The notes under the pieces: generated by a model | The model's input: the letters and a program-made list of their open reading frames with translations, nothing else | Told to the model about the DNA's origin: nothing | Database searches by the model: none | Translations under genes and position numbers: made by a program | Part shown: piece by piece, positions 27,316-35,804 of the stretch | Layout of the letters: every line of letters starts with the position of its first letter | How positions within the stretch are numbered: the first letter of the stretch is position 1 | Source: an uncultured Alistipes sp. | Lineage (GTDB): Bacteria; Bacteroidota; Bacteroidia; Bacteroidales; Rikenellaceae | Assembly: GCF_902388705.1 (NCBI RefSeq) | Contig: NZ_CABMQJ010000010.1 | Span: 1 to 64,000, forward strand | Length of the DNA stretch: 64,000 bases | Direction: 5' to 3'

Positions 27316-29457
27316 TTACAGCGCCTTGTACAGCCCCTCGTGTTTGACCGTCCACCCTTTTTTCGGGAATCCGGGAGCATTGTCCGAAGGCGCACCGTCC
27401 CAACCGGCAGCCATCATCGCCACGGCGTACAGCAGTCCGCCGTTGCCCGGGAAATAGGGGAACGGGGCTCGGCCGCCGCCGACCAGCCCGCAGGCATCGA
27501 AATCGAACGCCGGATAGTCCAGCAGGTATGCGACTGCCATTTCGGGTTTTCCGAGCCGCGCGGCGCACATGGCGAGCATCGGGAAATCCCATCCCCAGGT
27601 TTCGTGCAGTTTCCATTCGCGATGGACTTTCATCAGCGTACGCTCCATCGTGGGAATGTCCACCCCGTCGCCGGGCAGCATGCCGTAGGCGCCGATAAGC
27701 GCCGGGTGCTCCCAGTTGTAACGCGTCCACATCTGCTCGATATTCTCCCACGAAACATATACGCCCTCCTGCACGGGCAGCGGCGAAAGTTTGTCGCACA
27801 CACGTTCGTATTCCGCTTTGGGAGCCATCTCCAGCCGTTCGCGCCATTCGCAGGCGATACGCAGGCCGGTGAGCCAGTAGCTCAATTCGAACGTCGGATT
27901 GATTGTCGTCCGCGGATCGGCGTTCTCACCCACGACCTGCAACGGGTATCCCAAAATATAACGGTCTTCCGCCTCGTTGTAATGAGCATACGAAGCCATG
28001 AAATCGGCGGTTTCGAAAACCACGTCCCGCCATTTTTCGAGCGTTTCGCGCGTGGGATGCTGCCGGTATTCGAGTTCGGCATAGAAAATCGGGTGCGGCT
28101 GCTGCCAGATAAGCAGCGCCGTGGTTTCCAGCGGCCACTCCCACCATGCATGGTCGCCGATGGTCTTCGGCCAGCGAGCCCCCTCATAGCCCTGCAAGGC
28201 GGCCTTCCGCCTGTAGGTTTCCAGGTTGTCCGGGAAAACCTCCATCATGCGGGAGGCCATCTCCCAACGCCCCCACAGGGCGTAATGGGTGCAGTGCCAC
28301 CAAATCATCTCGTGGTGGTACTTGCCGTACCAACCGTTGTTGACAAGGCCGCTCTCCTGCGGCGGAAGCGATCCGGCCTCGTTCACGGCCATCACGTACT
28401 GCGAAAGCACCACACGCCGCTCGAGCTCTTTCCAGCGCGGGTCGGTACTTCCCGAGAGGTCGACAGCGCCGCCGCTCTCCCAGAACTCCTGCCAGTGCCG
28501 GACACTCGCTCGTACAGTCTGCGCAAAAGTAGGGATTGCGGAGTTGCCGACAACCTTGTCGAAGCAGACAACGAAACTTATCTCGTGCGCGTCGGTCGCG
28601 GGAAACAACTCGTAGGCGTGTTCCCGCACCTCGCGCAGCACGGCACCGTTGTCCCAGGCTATATGGACATCGTAATTCGTGTCGCCGAGGGTGCGGTGGA
28701 AGCTGGCCCGGTGATCGCCGGGCGCGAGTTCCGTCCGGTGCCTGCCGGGAGAGTTCCAGTCGGCGGCACTGCCGAACTCCGCATTCGACGGAAACGGGAA
28801 ACGCAGAAAAACGCCGATCGTCCCGTCGGCCACCTTCTCCGACGTAATCCTGACGGCCACGGCATCCCTGTCCGGATGCCCGACGGTGGTCACGGTCACC
28901 TCCCGGCCATCGATATTGTAACGGCTCGTCGCCGTGCCCGTCCAGAGGTCGAGCCGCTGCACGGGATCGGCAAGGTCTTCGGGGGCGGCGCGCGTGCCGT
29001 CGTCTTTCACCAGTATAAGTCCCATGCGTCCGAGGTTAATCCGTTGGGGATTCCGCACCATCCAGTCGCGCAGTTCGCCCTGTCCGGGATTCGGAATGTC
29101 GTACCGCACCATGCGGCCCTGCGCATTCCATTCCGCGCCCCGGAAATCTTCGGGGCGCTGGCCCTGCGGCAGCGGAAAACGGTACCAACCCCAGTTAGAC
29201 ATCGTATTCGCGTTGTCGGAGAAAGTCTGCAGTCCGCTGATGTCGAACCCGAATGCGAACTCCCCGTTCCCGACCTGCAACGGGCCCCGGAGGCCGCATT
29301 CGCGGATTTCGGGGTTGTGCCGCGTCACGACCGCTTTCCGGTCTATCTTCTTTGCGGCATGGACAGGAGCGGCCAGCATCAACGCGGATACGAACAAAAG
29401 GGCGGCATTCGCCTTGGCGTTCCGGAACAGGCGCCCGGACAGGATTCCAACAGTCAT
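27316..29457 (-). CDS. Exported (alpha/alpha)6-barrel glycoside hydrolase, GH65/GH95-like
   Basis: A 713-residue protein with a signal peptide (about residues 1-34). The N-terminal ~270 residues look like a beta-sandwich (RGPLQVGNGEFAFGFDISGLQTF) and the rest is helix-rich, with aromatic-acidic motifs (GKYHHEMIWWHCTHYALWGR, GWDFPMLAMCAARLG) as in six-hairpin glycosidases of the GH65/GH95 kind. I cannot assign a CAZy family from motifs alone. It is the first gene of the operon with GH106, GH127 and GH106, so a role on the same glycan is likely. Confidence 0.6.
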   Translation of the reverse strand: MTVGILSGRLFRNAKANAALLFVSALMLAAPVHAAKKIDRKAVVTRHNPEIRECGLRGPLQVGNGEFAFGFDISGLQTFSDNANTMSNWGWYRFPLPQGQRPEDFRGAEWNAQGRMVRYDIPNPGQGELRDWMVRNPQRINLGRMGLILVKDDGTRAAPEDLADPVQRLDLWTGTATSRYNIDGREVTVTTVGHPDRDAVAVRITSEKVADGTIGVFLRFPFPSNAEFGSAADWNSPGRHRTELAPGDHRASFHRTLGDTNYDVHIAWDNGAVLREVREHAYELFPATDAHEISFVVCFDKVVGNSAIPTFAQTVRASVRHWQEFWESGGAVDLSGSTDPRWKELERRVVLSQYVMAVNEAGSLPPQESGLVNNGWYGKYHHEMIWWHCTHYALWGRWEMASRMMEVFPDNLETYRRKAALQGYEGARWPKTIGDHAWWEWPLETTALLIWQQPHPIFYAELEYRQHPTRETLEKWRDVVFETADFMASYAHYNEAEDRYILGYPLQVVGENADPRTTINPTFELSYWLTGLRIACEWRERLEMAPKAEYERVCDKLSPLPVQEGVYVSWENIEQMWTRYNWEHPALIGAYGMLPGDGVDIPTMERTLMKVHREWKLHETWGWDFPMLAMCAARLGKPEMAVAYLLDYPAFDFDACGLVGGGRAPFPYFPGNGGLLYAVAMMAAGWDGAPSDNAPGFPKKGWTVKHEGLYKAL

Positions 29458-29676
29458 ATCGAATCGGGGTTAAGTTAGCATTCTATTACAACGGTTCGGA
29501 ACACTCCGGCCCGAAACCACACGGAACACGGCCGGAACCGATTTTTCCGAAATACAAAAATGCCCTTTATTTTCAAAACAACAGCCGGATAAATTGATTT
29601 TTAGTCTGTGTATTTTGACCGAACGGTTTTCCGGCTGCGCACTGCGAATTGCACGCCCCCAGGGCGGGGCGACACC

Positions 29677-29715
29677 GAAAAAAGGGCGGGAACTAACGGC
29701 AGTTCCCACCCCCTT
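29677..29715 (-). terminator. Terminator after the GH38 gene
   Basis: A stem built around GGGAACT with its complement, extended by G-C pairs, is followed on the minus strand by a T-run. It separates the GH38 gene from the downstream operon. Confidence 0.7.
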
Positions 29716-29733
29716 TACCACATCCGCATGCCG

Positions 29734-32700
29734 TTAATATACGGAGAATTCATAGATACGCGTCGTATTGCCCTCGCTCTGGTCGGGTTTCGTGACCAGC
29801 AGACGGACAAAGCGGGCTTTGACGGGCTCGGCCAGCAGCCAGTCGGTTTCCAGTGCAGTGTTGTCGTAAACCGTATCGACCGTCTTCCACTCGTCGTCGG
29901 GATTCGACTTGACCTGCAGGCTGTATTCTTTGGTTATGAAGTCGAGCGCTTCCAGCCCGCCGTGCATGACAGTCCACCCCCGTACAGGCGTTTCCTGCTG
30001 CATGTCGATGCTGATGAATTTGGGCTTCGCATCGCTGTAATCGCACCACTTGGTCGAGATGTCGTCGTCCAGGGCGCACTCCGCCCGCTCCGAGCTGTTG
30101 ACCTGTCCCGAACGCCCGACAACGGGTTTCCCGTAAACGAGGTTCTTGCGGAGCACCTCCGCAGCATCGGCCCCTTTCGCGGGAAGCGCCACGCGCAGCA
30201 GGTCGCAGGCGGGCGCAACCGCATTGTTCACATCGTCGGCGACGGTCGCCGCAAAGACCACCACACGCGGATTGTCCGGCAGGACGAGCTGTTTCGCGCC
30301 GGCGGGAATATCGAGTCCGATACAGAACATATAGGTAAACTCGTAGGGCAGGTCCTTGTTCTGAACCAGGTTGTGGCGGTGCGTTCCCACGAATGCCACA
30401 TCGGCGGGTTTAAGGAACGCTTCGGTGTGTCCGGTGTGTCCCCACTGCCCTACGAAACCGCTGTAATAGGGCACGATCACCTCCTGCTCTTTGCCGTCGA
30501 CGGTAAACGCGGCAAGGACGTCGTGCTGCGTCGATGCGGCCAGCAGATAGAGTTTGTTGTAATTGCCCTGCGGCAGTGCGATCGTGTCGCGGCGGCACTT
30601 GACACCGTTCTCGGCGGCGCTGTCGCCGAGGCGGAAGCCGACGCCCCCGTATTCGATCTGCCCGGGTATCAGTTCGGCCGCATAGGAGTTGCCCTTGCCG
30701 TCGAAATTCGCATCCGAACGGAACGAGTTATAGGAGGCCGTCTTGACATTGCAGGGCAGTTCCACACAAGCCGTTGCCGCAGGAGCAAGCATTTTAGCGG
30801 GAGCGGCGAGTTTCACCCGGAACGTCTTCATGCCGAAAGGCTTTATTTCGAAACGGAGTTCACGGCCGCTGAAATCGGCAGGCCCCGTTTCATCCTCGAC
30901 ACCGTTCAACTCTTTGGCCGCGACGATGTCGGCGGCGAACTCCACGACGGCATCCTGCGACTGCACTCCGGATGTTTCGTAGAAACGCACGACGTATTCC
31001 TCCGAGTCCTCGGCCTGTTTCAGTGCGCGCAGCGCCACGTTGTCGTTCCGCGAGCAGGCGAACGAAAAACTCCTGCCGAGCGAACCGCCGTGTTTGGGAG
31101 CGACGAACGCCGTGAGGGGCTGGTTGAGCACCTCGGCTTTCTGCACCGTCTGCGCCGCACGGTAATCGCCGTCGTGGCCCACGATGGAATAGGTGAAGAT
31201 ATGGCGGCCGAAATCCTGTCTGTCCTGGTAGGCATAGCCGCCCTTGGTCTTGGGCGTATGCAGCAGCGTCAGGCGCAGCACGTTGTCAGCGGGTTTGTCC
31301 CAGCCGTACTTGCTGTCGTTGAGCACCGATACGCCGTAGCTGCCGTCGGCATGGGTCAGGTCGGCCCACTGCTGCGCATAGACCTCGTATGCGGTCGGGG
31401 TGTTGTTACCACGCGCCACGGAGCCCACGCCCAGGTCGTATACGGCCTTTTCGTTCGACACGGCGAGCGGGAATTCGGCTTTCAGCAAAGCATTCGTACT
31501 TTGCCAGTCGATGTCGTTCACAAGGTCGATCCGGTCGGCCTGCGCGCCCTCGGTCAGGGTAATCCACTGACGGAAATGCGAATCTCCGTGGGTACGTTCC
31601 ACGCAGACCGACGCCCGTAGGGGCCCGTTTTCAGCCACGGTAACTTTCACGTCGCCCGTAACGGCACGCGGTTCGGCATCCAGGGTCTTCTTCAGGATTT
31701 CCCAGGCCGGCCAGCTGAACGACTCGTTATCGGTAAAGAGTGCAAGCCGCACGGATTTGCCCGGAGCCACGAGCTCCCTGCCGCTGCGCTTGTCGATGAT
31801 CGATCCGATGTCGCCGTTCCGGTCGAGGGTAAGCTTGTAGATGCTGTTTTCGAGGCCCGTTTCCGTCGCTTTCAGCGCCGGGGAAGCCTTGCCGCCACCG
31901 CCCTTGCGGACGTCGTAGACCACATACCCCGACGCCGGTACGGCAGCCCGCACCAACAGCCGGGTTTTACCGTCCCGGCTGTCGAGCACCTGGGACGGAA
32001 CCCGGGCGCCTTTGTCGTCGTATACGGCGAATTTCGCTCCTGCGACCGGCAGCGTCACTTCGACGACATCCGACACGGGGAACCCGGCCGGATTGTAAAT
32101 CACGACGGGCGTGCCTTTCACCCGCGTATCGAGGGCGCGCGAAACGGCGCCGACGGAGGTTGTCAGCACACCTGCAAACTGTTTCATTGAAATCAATTCG
32201 TCGTTCCACGAGAATTCGTAAGCCCTCGGGATGCTGGTTCCGGTCAAATCGTCGTGGAACTGATGCCAGATAAAGCGCTTCCACGCCTCCGTAAGCAATT
32301 GCTTCGGATAGGCCGCGGCGCCGAGCCAGTCCGCAGCGACGGCACTCCGCTCGGCCGCATCGGCAAGCAGTTCGTTGCGGCGGTTATAAAGCTTCATGGC
32401 CGCCTGCGACGTGTAGCAGCCCGTGGCGTGCACGTCCATCAGCAGCTCACCGTCCCACACCGGAAGTTCGGGATGATTCGCATAGGGAAGGTAGTCCTTG
32501 TAGAGGCGGTCGCTCGTAGCGCTGACAATCTCCACAGGGCCGCTGCCCTGCAAACCCAGCTCCAACGCCCGCACCGACTCAATCGTAGGCGCACCGCCCG
32601 TATCGCCCGTTCCGTAGTAGTGGTAGACGGCATTCAGGGGGCTCCGTCCGGCCAGCCCGGCCAGATACCCGCTCCGGCTCAAATCCTCGTAACGCCACTT

Positions 32701-33327
32701 GGTCGTATAGTTATGGGCATCCATCACGGCCATGATTCGCGAACCGTCGACACCCTGCCAGAGGCCGATTTCGAACGGCACCTTGCTCTCGCCGTAAAAG
32801 GGCTTGTGGCGCCACATCAGCTTCTGCGTCGAGAAACCGATAAGTCCGCTATGCGCGGCAATCGTGGGAAGCGTCCAGCCGAACCCGAAGCAGTCCGGCA
32901 GGAAGATATCCGTGCCCTCGACCCCGAATTCGCTGCGGTAAAAGCGCTGGCCGTACAATATATTGCGTGTAAACGACTCCGCGGACGGGATATTCGGGTC
33001 GGTGGCGTCCCACGTACTGCCCGTAACGTGCCAGCGCCCCTCGGCAATATATTTCTTAATCAACTCGTACTGATGGGGATAATACTCCTTCATCCACGAA
33101 TATTTGATTCCCCCTTCGAAATTGAATATGTAGTCCGGGTACTTCCCGAGCAGGAACAGGTTCTGGTCGAGCGTTTTCGGAATGTATTCGCTGATCGAAC
33201 GCTGTACGTCCCAGTTCCATTGGGAGTCGAAATGGGCGTTGGAAACTAAATAGGCTTTCGGTTTCTCCTGCGCCGACGCCGATGCCAGCAGGAGCAGGGA
33301 AACCAGACAAAACAGGGTGTGTTTCAT
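29734..33327 (-). CDS. GH38-family alpha-mannosidase with C-terminal discoidin domain
   Basis: An exported enzyme of 1197 residues. Signal peptide 1-19. The GH38 catalytic domain opens with the zinc ligands H32 and D34 (NAHFDSQWNWD) and the nucleophile D145 (LPDCFGFGWTLP), in place of the more common DPFGHS, a variant seen in Bacteroidetes members. A central three-helix region and beta-sandwich domains follow. The last ~140 residues form an F5/8 type C (discoidin) carbohydrate-binding domain (SSERAECALDDDISTKWCDY). The family removes alpha-mannose, usually from N-glycans. It is a single-gene unit between terminators. A TAATTTTG at 33405-33412 (minus) is a possible -7 element. Confidence 0.9.
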   Translation of the reverse strand: MKHTLFCLVSLLLLASASAQEKPKAYLVSNAHFDSQWNWDVQRSISEYIPKTLDQNLFLLGKYPDYIFNFEGGIKYSWMKEYYPHQYELIKKYIAEGRWHVTGSTWDATDPNIPSAESFTRNILYGQRFYRSEFGVEGTDIFLPDCFGFGWTLPTIAAHSGLIGFSTQKLMWRHKPFYGESKVPFEIGLWQGVDGSRIMAVMDAHNYTTKWRYEDLSRSGYLAGLAGRSPLNAVYHYYGTGDTGGAPTIESVRALELGLQGSGPVEIVSATSDRLYKDYLPYANHPELPVWDGELLMDVHATGCYTSQAAMKLYNRRNELLADAAERSAVAADWLGAAAYPKQLLTEAWKRFIWHQFHDDLTGTSIPRAYEFSWNDELISMKQFAGVLTTSVGAVSRALDTRVKGTPVVIYNPAGFPVSDVVEVTLPVAGAKFAVYDDKGARVPSQVLDSRDGKTRLLVRAAVPASGYVVYDVRKGGGGKASPALKATETGLENSIYKLTLDRNGDIGSIIDKRSGRELVAPGKSVRLALFTDNESFSWPAWEILKKTLDAEPRAVTGDVKVTVAENGPLRASVCVERTHGDSHFRQWITLTEGAQADRIDLVNDIDWQSTNALLKAEFPLAVSNEKAVYDLGVGSVARGNNTPTAYEVYAQQWADLTHADGSYGVSVLNDSKYGWDKPADNVLRLTLLHTPKTKGGYAYQDRQDFGRHIFTYSIVGHDGDYRAAQTVQKAEVLNQPLTAFVAPKHGGSLGRSFSFACSRNDNVALRALKQAEDSEEYVVRFYETSGVQSQDAVVEFAADIVAAKELNGVEDETGPADFSGRELRFEIKPFGMKTFRVKLAAPAKMLAPAATACVELPCNVKTASYNSFRSDANFDGKGNSYAAELIPGQIEYGGVGFRLGDSAAENGVKCRRDTIALPQGNYNKLYLLAASTQHDVLAAFTVDGKEQEVIVPYYSGFVGQWGHTGHTEAFLKPADVAFVGTHRHNLVQNKDLPYEFTYMFCIGLDIPAGAKQLVLPDNPRVVVFAATVADDVNNAVAPACDLLRVALPAKGADAAEVLRKNLVYGKPVVGRSGQVNSSERAECALDDDISTKWCDYSDAKPKFISIDMQQETPVRGWTVMHGGLEALDFITKEYSLQVKSNPDDEWKTVDTVYDNTALETDWLLAEPVKARFVRLLVTKPDQSEGNTTRIYEFSVY

Positions 33328-33889
33328 GATTTGGTTGGGTTTGACTATTCAAGATAAAAAACTATACTTCATTCAGGTTCCGAAATTACTCAAAAACAGC
33401 CCGGCAAAATTATTTTTAAATGACATATTAGTATGACCTTTTGACAAATCGGGGAAATATCCCCTCTTTGAGGCCAGTTTCCCCGGAAAACGGGGAAAAA
33501 GCGAGGGCAGGCGCGAAAAAATCCCCAGCTCCCCGAACCGCGGAACGAAGGCATCCGGGGGATACGCGGTGAAGGGCATAGGGTCGGAACCGGAACACAC
33601 CGGAGGGCGAGGGCGACACCACCGGCCCTATGCCAAAGAAGCCGCCGAAGAGCGAGGTAATCAGGCAGCGATGTAAAAGCACGCAAAAGACAGGAGAGCC
33701 GCACATGCAAAAGCCGGCCGCCGACAGCCGCCACGCCGCGCAACCGCGTCCTGTCCGAACACGGTAACCCCCGTTGCAGATAACTGCAACGGGGGAGAAC
33801 TTATTTTTCACACAACATCCCGCCTGTCCCGGGAACGGCACGGGTTTTCTGCGCACGGCCGTAGCAGAAAGCATATAAAACCGCCCGGA
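33328..33889. other. Non-coding stretch between GH38 and araD
   Basis: This 562-base gap has several short GC-rich open frames on the minus strand, none with domain or signal features. A perfect hairpin (CCCCGTTGCAG with its complement, about 33767-33799) may end araD transcription, though no good T-run follows on the minus strand. The AT-rich part next to GH38 probably holds the GH38 promoter. Confidence 0.5.
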
Positions 33890-34591
33890 TCAGTATTTCG
33901 TTATCTTCTGTCCGTAGTAGGCATTGGCCCCGTGCTTGCGGTTGTAATGTTTTTCCGTCAACAAATCGTTCATCGGCATCCGGCTGTTCAGGGAGTGGCT
34001 TACGTAAGCCATCTTCGCCACCTGTTCCAGCACGACGCTGTTGTGCACGGCCTCTTCAGGCGTACGGCCCCATGAAAACGGCCCGTGGTTGGCGACCAGT
34101 ATGGCCGGCGTATGCATCGCGTTCCGCCCGCTGAAAGTTTCCACAATCACCAGTCCCGTCTGCCGCTCATACTCCCCGGCGACCTCTTCGCACGTCATAC
34201 TCCGCGTACAGGGTACCTCCCCGTAAAAATAGTCCGCATGGGTCGTTCCCACGACGGGAATCGCGCATTCGGCCTGCGCCCAGGCGGTCGCATAGGTCGA
34301 ATGGGTATGCACGACGCCTCCCACCTCGGGAAACGCCTTATATATTTCAAGGTGTGTAGGGGCATCGGAGGAGGGGTTGAGCGCTCCCTCCACGACATGC
34401 CCGTCGAGATCCAGCACGACCATCTGCGCGGCCGTCATCCGGTCGTACGGCACGCCGCTCGGTTTGATAACGACCAATCCGCGGTCGCGGTCGATACCGC
34501 TTACGTTGCCCCACGTAAAAATAACCAAATCGTGCTCGACCAATGCGAGGTTCGCACGGAATACTTGTTCTTTCAGCAAAGCCAGCTCCAT
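33890..34591 (-). CDS. araD: L-ribulose-5-phosphate 4-epimerase
   Basis: A cytoplasmic class II aldolase-fold enzyme converting L-ribulose 5-phosphate to D-xylulose 5-phosphate, the last step of L-arabinose catabolism. At 233 residues the length is as in E. coli. Zinc ligands H95 and H97 (VVHTHSTYATAW) and H169 (VANHGPF) are present, with TWGNVSGIDRD at residues 26-36 as the phosphate/substrate loop. The start ATG at 34591 follows a frame extended by 23 codons with no homology. It is divergent from a DeoR-type regulator with an inverted repeat between. araA and araB are not in the window. It fits the arabinofuranosidase-like GH127 enzymes nearby. Confidence 0.92.
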   Translation of the reverse strand: MELALLKEQVFRANLALVEHDLVIFTWGNVSGIDRDRGLVVIKPSGVPYDRMTAAQMVVLDLDGHVVEGALNPSSDAPTHLEIYKAFPEVGGVVHTHSTYATAWAQAECAIPVVGTTHADYFYGEVPCTRSMTCEEVAGEYERQTGLVIVETFSGRNAMHTPAILVANHGPFSWGRTPEEAVHNSVVLEQVAKMAYVSHSLNSRMPMNDLLTEKHYNRKHGANAYYGQKITKY

Positions 34592-34691
34592 AGACAGTTT
34601 ATTTAGGACACAACAAATATAGGAATAAAAATCACAAAACGAAAATTTTTCCAACAACAATCAAACACGAAACGAATTTATACATGCAAAA

Positions 34692-34775
34692 CAAACCAAA
34701 ATATACACACCAATGCCTCACAAACGAAAATAAACGGGTGTCATTTCGAAAGAAACAGGAGTTTGTTTTGGTTTG
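34692..34775. promoter_or_regulatory. Inverted repeat, candidate DeoR operator
   Basis: CAAACCAAAA at 34692-34701 and its exact complement TTTTGGTTTG at 34766-34775 lie in the 244-base gap between the divergent araD and DeoR genes. The right copy overlaps the -33 element of the DeoR-gene promoter. A repressor bridging the two sites could control both genes. Further AAACGAAAAT-like sequences lie between them. Confidence 0.5.
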
Positions 34776-34797
34776 CAATAAAAAATTCGTACATTTG
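34767..34797 (+). promoter_or_regulatory. Promoter of the DeoR-family gene
   Basis: TTTG at 34767-34770, 19 bases, then TACATTTG at 34790-34797 is an exact match to the Bacteroidetes consensus. The start codon is 38 bases downstream. Confidence 0.8.
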
Positions 34798-34835
34798 TAA
34801 ATGAAATTAAACCAGCAAAATAAACCGAAGCGCAA

Positions 34836-35600
34836 ATGTTAAGCATAGCCGAAAGACACAAGTACATCCTTGACACGCTCAACAAACACGGATTCGTCCG
34901 CATAGCCGACATGGCGGACGAGCTCAACGTGACCCGGGCCACCATTCGCAAGGACATGAGGTTCCTCGAAAGCAAGCAGCTGCTCTACCGCGCACACGGC
35001 AGCGCCAGCCCTATAAATCCACACGTTGCAGACGTCAACGTCGAGGTGAAAAGCCATATCAACAGCGAAACGAAGCACAAAATCGGAGTCCGGGCCTCGA
35101 AGCTGATCCACGAAAACGACTCGATCATCGTCGCATCGGGCTCGACGCTGTACGCTTTCGCCGAGGTATTACACCCCATCGGGCACCTCAACGTCGTCAC
35201 TCCGTCGCTGCGGGTTTCGATGCTGTTGAGCGACGAGCCCGACGTGACGGTACTGCAGCTCGGAGGCGTCCTGCACGGCAACTCCCTCTCCGTGCGCGGC
35301 GAATACGCAGCGCAGGGATTCCAGAACCTGATCTGCTCGAAACTGTTTTTCGGCGTAGACGGCATCGACCCCGAATTCGGTATCACGTGTGCAACGGTCG
35401 AGGAGGCGACGCTGACACAGAAGATGATGAAATCGGCCTCGCAAAGCATCGTACTGACCGATTCCTCAAAAATAGGACGCCGGGGATTCGGCCGGATATG
35501 CTCCATCGAGGACATCGACATCCTGATCACCGACAACCAGCTTCCGGCCCAAATCAAAGCCACGCTCGAAGCGGCCGGAGTCGACGTAATCACCGTCTGA
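34836..35600 (+). CDS. DeoR-family transcriptional regulator
   Basis: A 254-residue cytoplasmic repressor. The N-terminal winged helix-turn-helix (residues 4-57, RHKYILDTL...VTRATIRKDMRFLE) and the C-terminal sugar-phosphate sensor domain (about 75-235, DSIIVASGSTLYAFAE) are both complete. DeoR regulators respond to phosphorylated sugars, so L-ribulose 5-phosphate or a related pentose phosphate is a plausible effector given the divergent araD. It probably autoregulates through the inverted repeat overlapping its promoter. Transcription ends at the hairpin at 35621-35652. Confidence 0.9.
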   Translation: MLSIAERHKYILDTLNKHGFVRIADMADELNVTRATIRKDMRFLESKQLLYRAHGSASPINPHVADVNVEVKSHINSETKHKIGVRASKLIHENDSIIVASGSTLYAFAEVLHPIGHLNVVTPSLRVSMLLSDEPDVTVLQLGGVLHGNSLSVRGEYAAQGFQNLICSKLFFGVDGIDPEFGITCATVEEATLTQKMMKSASQSIVLTDSSKIGRRGFGRICSIEDIDILITDNQLPAQIKATLEAAGVDVITV

Positions 35601-35620
35601 CAATCCGGCATCCGAAAATA

Positions 35621-35652
35621 AAAAGAGGAATCCTGCGGATTCCTCTTTTTTC
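35621..35652 (+). terminator. Terminator after the DeoR-family gene
   Basis: GAGGAATCC and its complement with a 4-base loop, followed by six T and preceded by A4. Confidence 0.88.
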
Positions 35653-35765
35653 ATATAACCCTCTTTTTAGAGCCACACATGTTGCGGAAAGGAACGTTTC
35701 AGGCAAAATCGGTAATTTTCAGAAGATTTTTACATTTTCGTTTCTAAACATAATTTTTATTTTGT

Positions 35766-35773
35766 TATATTTG
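35766..35773 (+). promoter_or_regulatory. Candidate -7 element for the propeller lipoprotein
   Basis: TATATTTG matches TAnnTTTG and lies 31 bases before the start codon at 35805. Only a weak TTTC is found at -33 distance. Confidence 0.5.
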
Positions 35774-35804
35774 TATCGAACTACAACCTACAAATAACGA
35801 CAAA

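Noticed and set aside
33373..33874. Short minus-strand frames in the GH38-araD gap
   Set aside because: Cys/Pro/Arg-rich, overlapping one another in several frames, with no domain.
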